A DNA stretch of 64,000 bases, from assembly GCA_044228285.1 (NCBI GenBank), contig JBGAVD010000002.1:434001-498000 (forward strand). Direction: 5' to 3'. Source of the stretch: JBBATK01 sp044228285. Lineage in GTDB: Bacteria > Bacteroidota > Ignavibacteria > Kapaibacteriales > NICIL-2. This document shows, one piece after another, positions 8,838 to 17,846 of the stretch (positions are counted from its first letter, which is position 1; the number at the start of each line of letters is the position of its first letter). The translations under genes and the position numbers were made by a program. The notes under the pieces were generated by a model. It was given only the letters and a program-made list of their open reading frames with translations, did no database searches and was not told the DNA's origin.

Positions 8838-9444
8838 CTCAGGGCACAGTGATTAGACAGCAGTTGAGTTCGCATGATCGATGTATGTTTATGGGGTAAT
8901 GTCTGCCTTGCCACGCACCGCTACTTGCGCCTAACGCTCTCGTGCAGTTGCTGAGCCTGCGGTGCGATGAAATGGTTAGAGTCACTTGTGAGGACCTTTC
9001 CTGCCTGTTGGTCTGTACGAAAGGAGATATGCAGTTCGCAGCTGTTTCCTTGACTTCTGCTGTTGGGGCTGAGTTCATTGAACTTGGTTATCTAGCTACC
9101 TCTGTGACAAGGGATTTCTCGCGACAACTAGGACCTTAGGGAATGGTCTTTTGCTCGGTATTTGAAAACGGACTCCAACGCGGAACTTGTATTCAGCTCT
9201 TGATTCTCGCACCTCGTTTCTCGCTTCGGTCTCGCAGTTTCCACGCACCTACTCTCGCGTTTATTCCAGAACTTGCATGTGCTGATGTTGAGCCAGGTAT
9301 TCTGCGGACCGCATTTGAGAGTTGTCGGCTAGAGTTCCTTCATCATCATCCATGCTAGCGAGACTGCTCTGGGAGCAAGTGCAACTGTGAACAATTTCAA
9401 CAGCATAGCAGACACTGCTGTTTCAAACCAATAGCAAAACACTC
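8838..9444. other. intergenic stretch, nothing firm
   Basis: About 600 bases with no recognisable gene. One 36-codon plus-strand frame starts at ATG 9028 behind AAAGGAG (9019-9025), but its peptide is featureless and it may be chance. No strong terminator was seen after the PorD-like gene. Confidence 0.45.
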
Positions 9445-10827
9445 ATGAAAATAGAATTCTGTGGAGCCGCTCAAACAGTTACGGGCTCAATGCATTTGAT
9501 TACAGTGAATGGGAAGAGGTTGTTACTTGATTGCGGACTCTATCAGGGACGTCGTGAAGAAGCCGCCAGGATCAACAAGAATTTCATCTTTGATGCTGCC
9601 AGTATTGATGCCGTGATTTTGTCGCACGCGCACATCGATCACTCCGGGAATCTCCCTCACTTAGTGAAGAAAGGTTTCACCGGTTGCATCTACAGCACCA
9701 GCGCCACCCGCGATCTGTGCTCCATCATGTTGGCGGATAGCGCCATGATTCAGGAAAAGGATGCAGACTATTTGAAGCGGCATCGTGGGGAAGATATCGA
9801 AGCCTTGTACACTTCAGACGACGTAGCCGAGACTCTCGAGCACTTTCGCACAGTGGGCTACCATCGCCAGTTTGATGTTCTACCGGGTGTCAGTGCCGAG
9901 TTCTTCGACGCTGGACATATCCTCGGCTCAGCCATCACGATGATCACCCTCAAAGAGAATGGCAAAACTGTACGCCTATGCTTTACCGGAGATGTGGGAC
10001 GTCCAAACCGACCAATCCTACGCGACCCAGAGTTTCCTGGCGAAGCAGACTATATCATTAGCGAATCCACCTACGGTGGACGCAAGCACGAGGAAGTTGC
10101 AGATCTTGACGATTCGCTTGAACGCGTCATCAAAGGTGTGATTGCCAAGAAGGGAAAGCTGATTATACCAGCGTTCAGCATCGGACGTACCCAGGATATT
10201 GTCTACCACCTCAACGGCATGTACAACAGCGGACGCATCCCTGATATCCCGATTTTCGTTGACTCACCACTGGCTATCAACGCTACACAGATCTATCGCA
10301 TGCATCCAGAATGCTACGATTCAGAGATCCACAAGCAACTTTTGACGGATTCCGATCCCTTTGGCTTTCCCTCGCTCAAGTATGTAAGGGATGTACAAGA
10401 CTCCAAGAAAATCAACAACTTACGTAAAGCAGCGGTGGTCATTGCGGCAAGTGGAATGTGCGAAAGTGGACGTGTGGTGCACCATTTGGCGAACTGTCTT
10501 GGTTCGGCAAAGAACACCGTCCTGATTGTTGGATTCAATGCAGCGCACACCCTTGGTCGACGTCTCGCCGACGGCTACGACGTCGTGAACATCTTTGGTG
10601 TGCCGCACACCGTTCGTGCTGAGATACAGAAAGTCAGCGGACTTTCCGCTCACGCTGACGAACCAGAGCTCGTGGACTTTTTCAAACCTTTCTCGCGAAC
10701 CACACTTCAGCATGTGTTCTTAGTACACGGTGAAACGGAAGCACAAGAAGCTCTGACCTCAACCTTGCATGCAAACGGTATTGCCTCGGTATCGAATCCA
10801 GCAAAGGGGACCGTCGTTGAACTCTAA
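9445..10827 (+). CDS. metallo-beta-lactamase / beta-CASP family nuclease
   Basis: This 460-residue protein belongs to the CPSF73-like MBL-beta-CASP family of RNA-processing nucleases. The metal-binding motif HAHIDHSG begins at H61, followed by the downstream ligands in FDAGHILGSA (about 153) and CFTGDVG. The beta-CASP part has SESTYGGR, the Zn-Knuckle-like IIPAFSIGRTQ segment and ASGMCESGR. The C-terminal motif SGLSAHAD completes the metal site. It likely cleaves RNA in the cytoplasm; the target is unknown. It begins a five-gene plus-strand cluster. Its last 11 bases overlap the Nudix start. Confidence 0.93.
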   Translation: MKIEFCGAAQTVTGSMHLITVNGKRLLLDCGLYQGRREEAARINKNFIFDAASIDAVILSHAHIDHSGNLPHLVKKGFTGCIYSTSATRDLCSIMLADSAMIQEKDADYLKRHRGEDIEALYTSDDVAETLEHFRTVGYHRQFDVLPGVSAEFFDAGHILGSAITMITLKENGKTVRLCFTGDVGRPNRPILRDPEFPGEADYIISESTYGGRKHEEVADLDDSLERVIKGVIAKKGKLIIPAFSIGRTQDIVYHLNGMYNSGRIPDIPIFVDSPLAINATQIYRMHPECYDSEIHKQLLTDSDPFGFPSLKYVRDVQDSKKINNLRKAAVVIAASGMCESGRVVHHLANCLGSAKNTVLIVGFNAAHTLGRRLADGYDVVNIFGVPHTVRAEIQKVSGLSAHADEPELVDFFKPFSRTTLQHVFLVHGETEAQEALTSTLHANGIASVSNPAKGTVVEL

Positions 10828-11269
10828 TCGCGCCGTCGCCGTTGCCGTCATGTTGGAGTCTGCCGAGCCAGACACCAAAGTCTTACTCTGCCAGCGTCGC
10901 AGCGATGCACGCTATGCCCTCAAATGGGAGTTCCCGGGAGGAAAGGTGGAAGAGGGCGAAACTGCCGAGCAAGCACTTCAGCGTGAGCTGTTCGAGGAAT
11001 TATGTGTCGAGAATACCCGACTGCATTTGGTCCACGAAGAGCAGAGTTTGTACAGCGATGGCGGACGCTTTCATGTCTCGTTTTTTGTGTGCTCCTCCTG
11101 GACAGGTAGCATCCAAAACCAGGTCTTCAACGACCTTCGTTGGGTTCATGTGGAAGAGCTACTGAGTTTCGATATCCTTGAAGGAAACCAGAACTTCTGT
11201 AGCTCCTTACGAGAAACCTTGGACGCGTACTTTCGAGCATCCCTACTTGCCACGAAAGAACAGTCATGA
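10817..11269 (+). CDS. mutT: Nudix hydrolase, MutT-like
   Basis: A 150-residue Nudix enzyme, probably an 8-oxo-dGTP (or related nucleotide) diphosphatase that cleans the nucleotide pool. The Nudix box is complete: GGKVEEGETAEQALQRELFE followed by EL, matching Gx5Ex7REuxEExGu. MutT-like features are the N-terminal VAVAVMLESAEPDTKVLLCQR and WEFPGGK. The start is assigned to a TTG at 10817 (AAAGGGGA upstream), since the nearest ATG (10769) lies deep inside the upstream gene. The stop overlaps tadA by four bases (ATGA), so translation is probably coupled. Confidence 0.85.
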   Translation: MNSNRAVAVAVMLESAEPDTKVLLCQRRSDARYALKWEFPGGKVEEGETAEQALQRELFEELCVENTRLHLVHEEQSLYSDGGRFHVSFFVCSSWTGSIQNQVFNDLRWVHVEELLSFDILEGNQNFCSSLRETLDAYFRASLLATKEQS

Positions 11270-11766
11270 GCACCGCCCTTGAACAGGCATCGATCGATGT
11301 CCATTGGATGCACGAAGCGCTGCGCGAAGCACAAAGCGCAGCGCAGCGTGCTGAGGTTCCCATTGGTTGCGTGATTGTGTTCAACGGCGAAGTGATTGGG
11401 CGTGGTTCGAATCAACTTGAAGAATTACAACGACCTACAGCACACGCTGAGATCCTGGCTATAGAGCAGGCAGCCCAGAAATTGGGGAGTCGGCGCTTGT
11501 TGGACTGCACGCTTTACGTCACCTTGGAGCCGTGTATCATGTGCGCAGGGGCTATCGTAACAGCGCGTATTCCTCGTTTGGTGTACGCGGCGGCAGACCC
11601 AAAAGCGGGCGCTGTGCATAGTCTTTTTCAACTGGCTACCGACGAACGACTGAATCACCGTTGCGAGTTGCTGAGTGGTGTCTGCGCTGATGAATCCTCA
11701 GCCTTGTTGAAAGACTTTTTTAAACGTTTACGTCAAGAAAAGAAGGAGACCTCTGGTGGCAATTGA
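11266..11766 (+). CDS. tadA: tRNA-specific adenosine deaminase
   Basis: This 166-residue enzyme converts A34 to inosine in tRNA-Arg(ACG). The zinc-deaminase signature is intact: H60-A-E62 in TAHAEILA and P89-C90-x2-C93 in EPCIMCAGA. Length and the C-terminal helix (LLKDFFKRLRQEKK) are typical of TadA. It begins with an ATGA overlap with the Nudix gene and ends inside the start of rsmI (11-base overlap), so the three genes are one translational unit. Confidence 0.94.
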   Translation: MSTALEQASIDVHWMHEALREAQSAAQRAEVPIGCVIVFNGEVIGRGSNQLEELQRPTAHAEILAIEQAAQKLGSRRLLDCTLYVTLEPCIMCAGAIVTARIPRLVYAAADPKAGAVHSLFQLATDERLNHRCELLSGVCADESSALLKDFFKRLRQEKKETSGGN

Positions 11767-12565
11767 AGAGACAACAGGTTCTGAGTCAGATCACGATCAC
11801 GGTCCAGAAGATCAAGAGCTGGATCAGCTTCCTGCTGGAGAAGAGAATGAGTCTGGCGAGGAAATGGACAGCACTGTCTCGTCCTTAACACCTGCTCTGT
11901 ACCTAGTCCCAACGCCCATTGGAAACCGTGAAGACATAACGCTTCGCGCCTTGAGGGTGCTGCGAAAAGCCGACCTCATTGCCTGCGAGGACACGAGGCA
12001 TACAGGCAGGCTGTTGCAGATGTACGGTATCGCAGCGCGCAAGTTGGTTTCCATTCACGGTCACAACGAACACCAGTCCTCAAACTACGTTTTAGACTTC
12101 GTCGAAGCTGGCAAAGTCGTTGCCTATTGTAGCGATGCTGGAAGTCCTGCCATCAGCGATCCAGGTCTCGTACTCGTTCGAGCCGCTCTTGCGCGCTCAT
12201 TGGCAGTCATTCCCTTACCTGGACCCTCAGCCTCCATCACAGCACTCATTGCGAGTGGCTTGCCAACCGACGAATTTCTTTTTGTCGGTTTTGCGCCGCA
12301 CAAAAAGGGACGTCGCACCTTCTTCGACCGAGTGGTTGAGTATCCTTTTAGCGTGATCATGTACGAATCGCCCTATCGTATTGAGTCGATGGTTGAAGAA
12401 CTTCTGGCTCGATGTCCGGAGCGACACCTCTGCATCGCTCGTGAACTCTCCAAGAAGTTCGAGGAGTTTCTTCGTGGCACAGTTCAAGAGCTCCACACAG
12501 TGTTGAAATCCCGTTCAGCGCTCAAAGGGGAGATCGTGGTTATTTTGCAGGGCAAGGAAGACTAA
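11756..12565 (+). CDS. rsmI: 16S rRNA 2'-O-methyltransferase RsmI (GTG start)
   Basis: RsmI methylates the ribose of C1402 in 16S rRNA with SAM. The tetrapyrrole-methylase fold is seen from about residue 46: LYLVPTPIGNREDITLRALRVL, ACEDTRHTGRLL, YCSDAGSPAISDPG and PLPGPSASITALIASGLP. The chosen GTG (11756) has a strong AAGGAG 7 bases upstream. It gives an unusual acidic N-terminal extension of about 45 residues (SDHDHGPEDQELDQ) that most RsmI proteins lack. An internal ATG within the extension (MDSTVSSL) could be used instead. Confidence 0.93.
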   Translation: MAIEETTGSESDHDHGPEDQELDQLPAGEENESGEEMDSTVSSLTPALYLVPTPIGNREDITLRALRVLRKADLIACEDTRHTGRLLQMYGIAARKLVSIHGHNEHQSSNYVLDFVEAGKVVAYCSDAGSPAISDPGLVLVRAALARSLAVIPLPGPSASITALIASGLPTDEFLFVGFAPHKKGRRTFFDRVVEYPFSVIMYESPYRIESMVEELLARCPERHLCIARELSKKFEEFLRGTVQELHTVLKSRSALKGEIVVILQGKED

Positions 12566-12675
12566 TTCACGTAGCTTTTACATCAGTGCTTAGAGCCTGT
12601 TCTCAGCCGATGCGATAGCTTCCACAATTGAAGCTCTTCACCAGATTCACGCCAGATTGACAGGGGATACATTCA

Positions 12676-13281
12676 ATGTTTATCAGTTTTGAAGGAATTG
12701 ACGGCTGCGGCAAGTCGACGCAAGTTCGATTGATAGAAGCCGAGCTACGCAAGCAAGGCAGGGAAGTACTGGTATTGCGCGAGCCTGGAGCGACACCATT
12801 GTCGGAAGCCGTACGGAACGTCCTTCTCAACGCCAGCTTCGACATCGATCCAATGTCCGAATTATTGCTCTTCTGCGCTTCGCGCAGACAACTCGTACAG
12901 TCGGTGATACGTCCTGCACTATCACGCGGTGCCGTAGTAATCTGCGACCGCTATCTAGATTCTTCAACCGCCTACCAAGGCTACGGCCGTCATCTACCCC
13001 TAACAGACGTCGCCGAAGCGAACCGTCTCGCCACCGATGGCTTAGTACCAGACCTAACATTCTATCTCGACATCAGCGTTGACCTATCCTTCCAAAGAGC
13101 AGCAACGCGAAGCGCCGAAGCACCAGACCGCATGGAGCGAAGCGGAGCCGAGTTCTTTGAGCGTGTACGAAAAGGATATACCACCATCCATCAAGAACAA
13201 CCACAACGCGTACGCATGCTCGACGGGAGTTTGCGGGTTGAGGAGATTCATCGGAGGATTGTGGAGATGTTGAGTACGTAA
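12676..13281 (+). CDS. tmk: thymidylate kinase
   Basis: This 201-residue enzyme phosphorylates dTMP to dTDP. The P-loop FEGIDGCGKST (residues 5-15), the DRY-type motif CDRYLDSSTAYQG (about 94) and the LID arginines (RSAEAPDRMERSG) are all present. AGGGGA lies 8 bases before the ATG. It sits 110 bases after rsmI and probably belongs to the same cluster. A large repeat locus starts directly after its stop. Confidence 0.95.
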   Translation: MFISFEGIDGCGKSTQVRLIEAELRKQGREVLVLREPGATPLSEAVRNVLLNASFDIDPMSELLLFCASRRQLVQSVIRPALSRGAVVICDRYLDSSTAYQGYGRHLPLTDVAEANRLATDGLVPDLTFYLDISVDLSFQRAATRSAEAPDRMERSGAEFFERVRKGYTTIHQEQPQRVRMLDGSLRVEEIHRRIVEMLST

Positions 13282-13285
13282 TGGG

Positions 13286-13375
13286 TCCGAGAGAAACGGG
13301 ATTGAGCGTAACGGACCCGAGCGTATTGGCCCCGAGCGTATTGGCCGCGAGCGTATTGGCCCCTAGCGTAACGGC
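13286..13375. repeat. 15-bp tandem array leading into the locus 1 element
   Basis: Six consecutive 15-base units with consensus CCCGAGCGTATTGGC; the two at 13316-13345 are identical and the outer ones (13286-13315) diverge. The next bases (13376-13392) are CCCGAGCGTTGCTCGGG, the outer hairpin of the 58-bp element, so the unit appears to copy half of that hairpin. The array starts five bases after the tmk stop. Confidence 0.8.
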
Positions 13376-14110
13376 CCCGAGCGTTGCTCGGGACCGCCCT
13401 GAGCAAATACACCCCTTCGGGGCTTTGGTTTCAACTTTTCTTCTCGCGACAGCCCCGAGCGTTGCTCTGGGCTGCCCTGAGCTAATACACCCCTTCGGGG
13501 CTCTACGTTGGCTAATGTTTCGATATTCATGCAGGGCGTTAGTGCTGGGAATGAAAAGAGTTCGCATAACCGTACCGAAGAACCCTGAAAGGGCGAATTA
13601 TCTCAGGGCAGTCCCGTGCGAAGCATGGGGCTGTTGGACTGTTGTACACGAACGAGGAACAAACATGTCGTTTCGATATCCACGCACAGAGTTTGTAATG
13701 GCATGACAATGATTTTCATACAACCATACCGAAGAACCCTGAAAGGGCGAATTATCTCAGGCAGTCCCGTGCGAAGCATAGGGCTGTTGTACTGTTGTAC
13801 TGTTGTACACGAACGAGGAACAAACATGTCGTTTCGATATCCACGCACAGAGTTTGTAATGGCATGACAATGATTTTCATACAACCATACCGAAGAGCCC
13901 TGAAAGGGCGAATAATCTCAGGGCAGTCCCGTGCGAAGCATGGGGCTGTTGTACTGTTGTACACGAACGAGGAACAAACATGTCGTTTCGATATCCACGC
14001 ACAGAGTTTGTAATGGCATGACAATGATTGTCATACAACCGTACCGAAGAGCCCTGAAAGGGCGAATTATCTCAGGGCAGTCCCGTGCGAAGCATGGGGC
14101 TGTTGTGCTT
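13369..14110. repeat. composite repeat locus 1: 58-bp elements in two orientations
   Basis: Two elements point left (13369-13426, 13447-13504). Four point right (13579-13636, 13733-13789, 13894-13951, 14048-14105), each being the start of a tandem unit of 154, 161 and 154 bases. Each element has an inner hairpin (CCCT-GAA-AGGG or CCCC-TTC-GGGG), the link GAATTATCTCAGGGCAG, and an outer hairpin (CCCGTGC-GAA-GCATGGG in the right copies) that ends CTGTTG. Units differ by one or a few bases. The 161-base unit carries an extra CTGTTGTA octamer and one deleted G. It fills the gap between tmk and the proline dehydrogenase gene. Confidence 0.85.
13665..14021 (+). other. three identical 13-codon mini-ORFs inside the tandem units
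   Basis: Each 154/161-base unit contains GAGGAACAAAC followed by an ATG that opens a 13-codon frame, MSFRYPRTEFVMA and stop (13665-13706, 13826-13867, 13980-14021). The three copies are identical at the DNA level. The GAGGA is well spaced for a ribosome binding site. Because the whole unit is conserved, identity does not by itself show selection on a peptide. Confidence 0.25.
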
Positions 14111-14140
14111 CAAAACCACTTCAAAACCACTTCAAAACCA
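14108..14140. repeat. 11-bp tandem repeat (CTTCAAAACCA)3
   Basis: Three perfect copies of CTTCAAAACCA start three bases after the last right-facing 58-bp element (which ends CTGTTG at 14105). It is a further, short array at an element's outer end. Confidence 0.85.
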
Positions 14141-14157
14141 CCCCCTCATACATAAAA

Positions 14158-14188
14158 TTCCACGCAAGCCATCCAGGTGCTAATTTTG
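14158..14188 (+). promoter_or_regulatory. Bacteroidota-type -7 box for proline dehydrogenase
   Basis: TAATTTTG (14181-14188) matches TAnnTTTG exactly and lies 41 bases before the ATG. The -33 position (14158-14161, TTCC) is a poor match to TTTG. Confidence 0.4.
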
Positions 14189-14229
14189 CAGACATTATAG
14201 AGTTAGCGCACCCAACAACACAGCTCATC

Positions 14230-15135
14230 ATGTCGCTCTTCAATACCCTCGTCGTCAAAAGTTTGCCTGTCATTCCAAAGTCTATCATCAAGCAGGTTGC
14301 CAAGCGCTATATCGCTGGTGATGCATTGAGCGATGCTGTCTCGACCGTGCAACGCCTTGATAAACTTGGAGCTGCGTCGACGGTTGATGTACTGGGTGAG
14401 TTTGTGAGTTCTCGTGACCAGGCTTCACAAGCCTGCAACTCCAGCGCAAAAGTGATTGATGCCATTCACGATCATAAGCTTCCAGCGTACCTCTCGGTGA
14501 AATTGACCTCGCTCGGATTTGATATCGATGATGAGTTCTGTGCTGCGAACCTGAGAAGTCTGTTGAGCTCGGCTCAAGCTAAGGGAATCTTTGTTCGACT
14601 AGATATGGAGAATTCGCCCTATACCACACGCACTCTCGACTTGTATCGTCGCATGCGTGGCGAAGGCTTTGATAATATTGGAGTTGTGATTCAGGCCTAT
14701 ATGCGCCGCAGCGAGAAGGATATTCGTGAGTTGGCGAGTTTGAAAGCCGACGTACGACTCTGCAAGGGTATCTACATTGAAGCCGCAGAGATAGCGTTCA
14801 AAGAACGCAGTGAAGTGCAAGACAACTATAAGCGCCTGCTGCGACAACTCCTTGAAAATGGTATGAAAGTGCGCATCGCGACGCATGATGATGTTCTCAT
14901 CGACGATGCGATGAAGGCCTTGCAAGAGGCGAAGGCCGCTAAGGATGTTTATGAATTTCAGATGCTATTGGGAGTGAGAGAGGAACGTCGGGATCAGATT
15001 ATTCGCGGCGGACACTCCATGCGCATCTACGTACCCTTCGGTGAAGATTGGTACGGTTACTCTACCCGACGCCTCAAGGAAAATCCTCAGGTTGCCGGCT
15101 ATGTGGCAAAAGCAATGTTTGGTTTGGGCTCCTAA
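14230..15135 (+). CDS. proline dehydrogenase
   Basis: This 301-residue FAD enzyme oxidises proline to pyrroline-5-carboxylate. It is a stand-alone PRODH of the short bacterial type, without the P5C dehydrogenase fusion of PutA. Barrel motifs are seen in order: LSVKLTSLG, VRLDMENSPYT, VVIQAYMRRSEKD, VRLCKGIYIE, RIATHDD, YEFQMLLGV and the C-terminal YVPFGEDWYGYSTRRLKENP signature whose arginines bind the substrate carboxylate. It likely feeds electrons to menaquinone at the membrane. No P5C dehydrogenase gene is adjacent. Confidence 0.92.
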   Translation: MSLFNTLVVKSLPVIPKSIIKQVAKRYIAGDALSDAVSTVQRLDKLGAASTVDVLGEFVSSRDQASQACNSSAKVIDAIHDHKLPAYLSVKLTSLGFDIDDEFCAANLRSLLSSAQAKGIFVRLDMENSPYTTRTLDLYRRMRGEGFDNIGVVIQAYMRRSEKDIRELASLKADVRLCKGIYIEAAEIAFKERSEVQDNYKRLLRQLLENGMKVRIATHDDVLIDDAMKALQEAKAAKDVYEFQMLLGVREERRDQIIRGGHSMRIYVPFGEDWYGYSTRRLKENPQVAGYVAKAMFGLGS

Positions 15136-15262
15136 AGCTCAAGTATTCGCTTGCAGCGGGATGGCATCATCACCAGTGTCGCCTCGGAGCTAGAAATCTC
15201 CTGCAGTACAGCTTTGCACAATTCGCGCTACCAATTCTGGTTTCGCGCTCAATGATCTCTTT

Positions 15263-16444
15263 ATGAACCACCTTGACAAGCAGAAAATATTCGAGAGTTT
15301 GAAAGGCACTGAATTCGTGTGCACCTTCAGCGGACATACCCGTTCGGACCGCGAGGATGTCTTCCTCCCACAGCGCGCAGTGCTGAAAACCCTGCTCATC
15401 GATGAAAAGCCACACTACCAACTGAACGTCTATACGCTCACACAACACTTCGTAACGAACTTCACGGAAAGTCTTGACCACCTGAACGACGCCCTTGACC
15501 AGTGCATGGCTGCCCGATTTATGCAGGCGCACATTCAACGTCCTGACTTCGACCAGTACTTTCGTCGAACCCAAGAAAAGCTCGCCGCCAAACGCACAAA
15601 ACCTTCCAAGCTTGATTGGGAAGAAGTACGTCAGCACAACCAGCGCAAACAATACCTCATTGATCAACAGAACGCAGCTGAGTTGTTGAGAGCTCTGCAT
15701 ATCATGAATGAGAAGCAGCAGATCATTCCTGCAATGCAAGCGAAGTACCGACAAATCAACCACTTTTTGTCGCTCGCTATGCAGGTAGAAGCTGTCCAAG
15801 CTGACACTCTGCGCGTCATCGATTGCGGCTGCGGAAAAGCCTACCTGAGCTTGGCGCTGTACCACTTGCTGAACAAGGTGATGGGCAAGAAGGTAGAGCT
15901 TATTGGCATCGACAACAATGAGGCGCTAGTGCGTCAGTGCAACGAAGTAGCGACAACACTTGGTTATGAAAGCGCGCGCTTTGTGCACTCTAGCATTGCA
16001 GACTTTGCCATTGAAGGCACAGCAGATATTGTCATTGCCTTGCACGCATGTGATACCGCCACCGACGACGCCCTAGCTCTTGCCCTGCGTATGGAAACAA
16101 AGGCGATCTTGGCTGCACCGTGCTGTCATCATTACGTCAACGACCAAATGCGGAGCGCAACAGCACCAGAGCTTCTAGCACCGTTACTGCGTGACGGAAT
16201 CAGTCGTGAACGTTTTTCGGATCTGCTCACGGATACGATGCGACGTGATATTCTGCGCTCCTATGGCTATAGCGCTGAACTCATAGAGTTTGTCGCTCAG
16301 GAGCATACCATGAAGAACATCATGATTCGTGCAGAAAAGAGTCCAATGACAGCCACTCAAAAACAACAGCTACGCACAGCCTTCCTCGCAGCGCGTGAGG
16401 AGTGGCATCTGGCTCCCAAGTTGGCAGAATTGATGGACTTATAG
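15263..16444 (+). CDS. class I SAM-dependent methyltransferase (Methyltransf_32-like)
   Basis: This 393-residue protein has a helical N-terminal half (about 1-170) and a Rossmann SAM-binding domain starting VIDCGCGKAYLSLALYHLL (motif I) with IGIDNNEALVRQC (motif II) and DIVIALHACDTATDDALALA (motif IV). It then has the characteristic APCCHHYVN segment. This pattern fits the METTL25/GSTCD-like 'Methyltransf_32' family, suspected to act on RNA or ribosomal proteins. The substrate is unknown. It begins 127 bases after proline dehydrogenase, on the same strand. Confidence 0.82.
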   Translation: MNHLDKQKIFESLKGTEFVCTFSGHTRSDREDVFLPQRAVLKTLLIDEKPHYQLNVYTLTQHFVTNFTESLDHLNDALDQCMAARFMQAHIQRPDFDQYFRRTQEKLAAKRTKPSKLDWEEVRQHNQRKQYLIDQQNAAELLRALHIMNEKQQIIPAMQAKYRQINHFLSLAMQVEAVQADTLRVIDCGCGKAYLSLALYHLLNKVMGKKVELIGIDNNEALVRQCNEVATTLGYESARFVHSSIADFAIEGTADIVIALHACDTATDDALALALRMETKAILAAPCCHHYVNDQMRSATAPELLAPLLRDGISRERFSDLLTDTMRRDILRSYGYSAELIEFVAQEHTMKNIMIRAEKSPMTATQKQQLRTAFLAAREEWHLAPKLAELMDL

Positions 16445-16642
16445 GATTGGCAGGTATTTTGCCTCCCTTCAGGAACTGAGGAGCAGGCAAGTTGGCCCGA
16501 AGGGACAACGAGCATAGTCATGAAATCTCTTGAGATCAAGGGATAGTCGTGTTCGCAGCCTGTTAGATTGTTCTCAACAACGTTAGTGAATCAGCGACTC
16601 ATTGTCGCTCAACCTAGCTCAAAACACATTACTCTTTTCATT

Positions 16643-17671
16643 ATGCCCGATACCATTCTTCTAACCGGCGGAGCTGGATTTATTGGCTCCAACCTCATCA
16701 AGTACATCCTTCGTAACTCTGATGTGCACATTGTGAATTTGGATGCGCTGACCTACGCGGGAAACCTGCGGAACTTGTCAGACATTGAATCTGATTCGCG
16801 CTATACCTTCGTTCACGGCAACATTGAGAACCGTGAATTGGTGCAGCAGATCATGCGTCGCTACAACATTCGTGGCGTCATTCACTGTGCAGCTGAGAGT
16901 CATGTTGATCGCTCTATTATGTCGGCAGAGCCCTTCGTCCAAACCAACATCCAAGGCACCCTTGTTCTCCTCGAGAACGCTCTGGAAATGGGAGTAAAGC
17001 GTTTTGTGCAGGTATCGACTGACGAAGTGTATGGCTCGTTGGGAGACAGTGGCTTTTTCACTGAAGAGACGCCCCTTGCGCCAAACTCGCCGTATTCAGC
17101 ATCGAAAGCTGCGGCGGATTGTCTGGTTCGTTCCTTTGTGCACACGCACGGCTTGGACGCTGTTATTACCCGCTGTACCAATAACTATGGCGCTTATCAG
17201 TTCCCTGAGAAGCTCATTCCGCTGATGATTTCCAATGCGATGAGCGATAAGAATCTGCCAGTTTATGGCGACGGAATGAATGTTCGCGACTGGATTTATG
17301 TTGATGATCATTGCAGTGGAATCTGGGCGGCGTATACCAAAGGACGCAAAGGCGAGGTCTATAACTTCGGCGGTAAGAGCGAGCGCACAAACATTGCAGT
17401 TGTAAAGGCATTGTTGGCGTCGCTCGGAAAGTCGGAAGATCTTATTCAGTTTGTCAAGGATCGTCCTGGCCACGACCGTCGCTACGCCATCGATTGCACT
17501 AAAGCTGAAACCGAACTTGGCTGGCAACCTAGTGTGGTGTTTGAGGAAGGTTTGCAGCAGACCATTGATTGGTACAAGGACAATGCAATCTGGGTCGATG
17601 AGATCAAGAGTGGCGAGTATCTGAAGTACCTTGAAAAACAATATGGCGCGACAGCTAGCAACGAGAACTGA
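16643..17671 (+). CDS. rfbB: dTDP-glucose 4,6-dehydratase
   Basis: This 342-residue extended short-chain dehydrogenase dehydrates dTDP-glucose to the 4-keto-6-deoxy sugar on the way to rhamnose and other surface sugars. Motifs: NAD-binding GGAGFIGSNL (9-18), TDEVYG with the catalytic Asp-Glu, YSASKAA with the catalytic Tyr/Lys, and TNNYGAYQFPEKLIP. The ATG at 16643 starts the Rossmann fold directly; an upstream in-frame ATG (16568) would add 25 residues without homology. No purine-rich ribosome binding site is evident. No other rhamnose gene is adjacent. Confidence 0.93.
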   Translation: MPDTILLTGGAGFIGSNLIKYILRNSDVHIVNLDALTYAGNLRNLSDIESDSRYTFVHGNIENRELVQQIMRRYNIRGVIHCAAESHVDRSIMSAEPFVQTNIQGTLVLLENALEMGVKRFVQVSTDEVYGSLGDSGFFTEETPLAPNSPYSASKAAADCLVRSFVHTHGLDAVITRCTNNYGAYQFPEKLIPLMISNAMSDKNLPVYGDGMNVRDWIYVDDHCSGIWAAYTKGRKGEVYNFGGKSERTNIAVVKALLASLGKSEDLIQFVKDRPGHDRRYAIDCTKAETELGWQPSVVFEEGLQQTIDWYKDNAIWVDEIKSGEYLKYLEKQYGATASNEN

Positions 17672-17693
17672 TCTGTAGAGGATTCATGACCAT

Positions 17694-17713
17694 GCGCGGC
17701 CTTCGGCCCGCGC
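17694..17713. terminator. hairpin after rfbB
   Basis: GCGCGGCC-TTC-GGCCCGCGC forms a GC-rich stem with a single-base bulge, 22 bases after the rfbB stop. There is no U-run, so termination strength is uncertain. Confidence 0.45.
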
Positions 17714-17846
17714 GGTATGCAATGTCTGAATTAGGATACAGGAGATCGCGTCATTGCCCGTCATGAAATCATGACCATCACCAGAACACAGCTTCGAGTT
17801 TGGGAAGTGTGTGTTTGTCATTAGACCACTATCAGCATAGAATCAT

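Noticed and set aside
9019..9139. A 36-codon gene behind AAAGGAG
   Set aside because: Peptide is featureless and the match can be chance; only mentioned within the gap entry.
13281..14155. Several 60-140 codon open frames inside locus 1
   Set aside because: They are translations of the tandem units, with no start signals apart from the short repeated frame.
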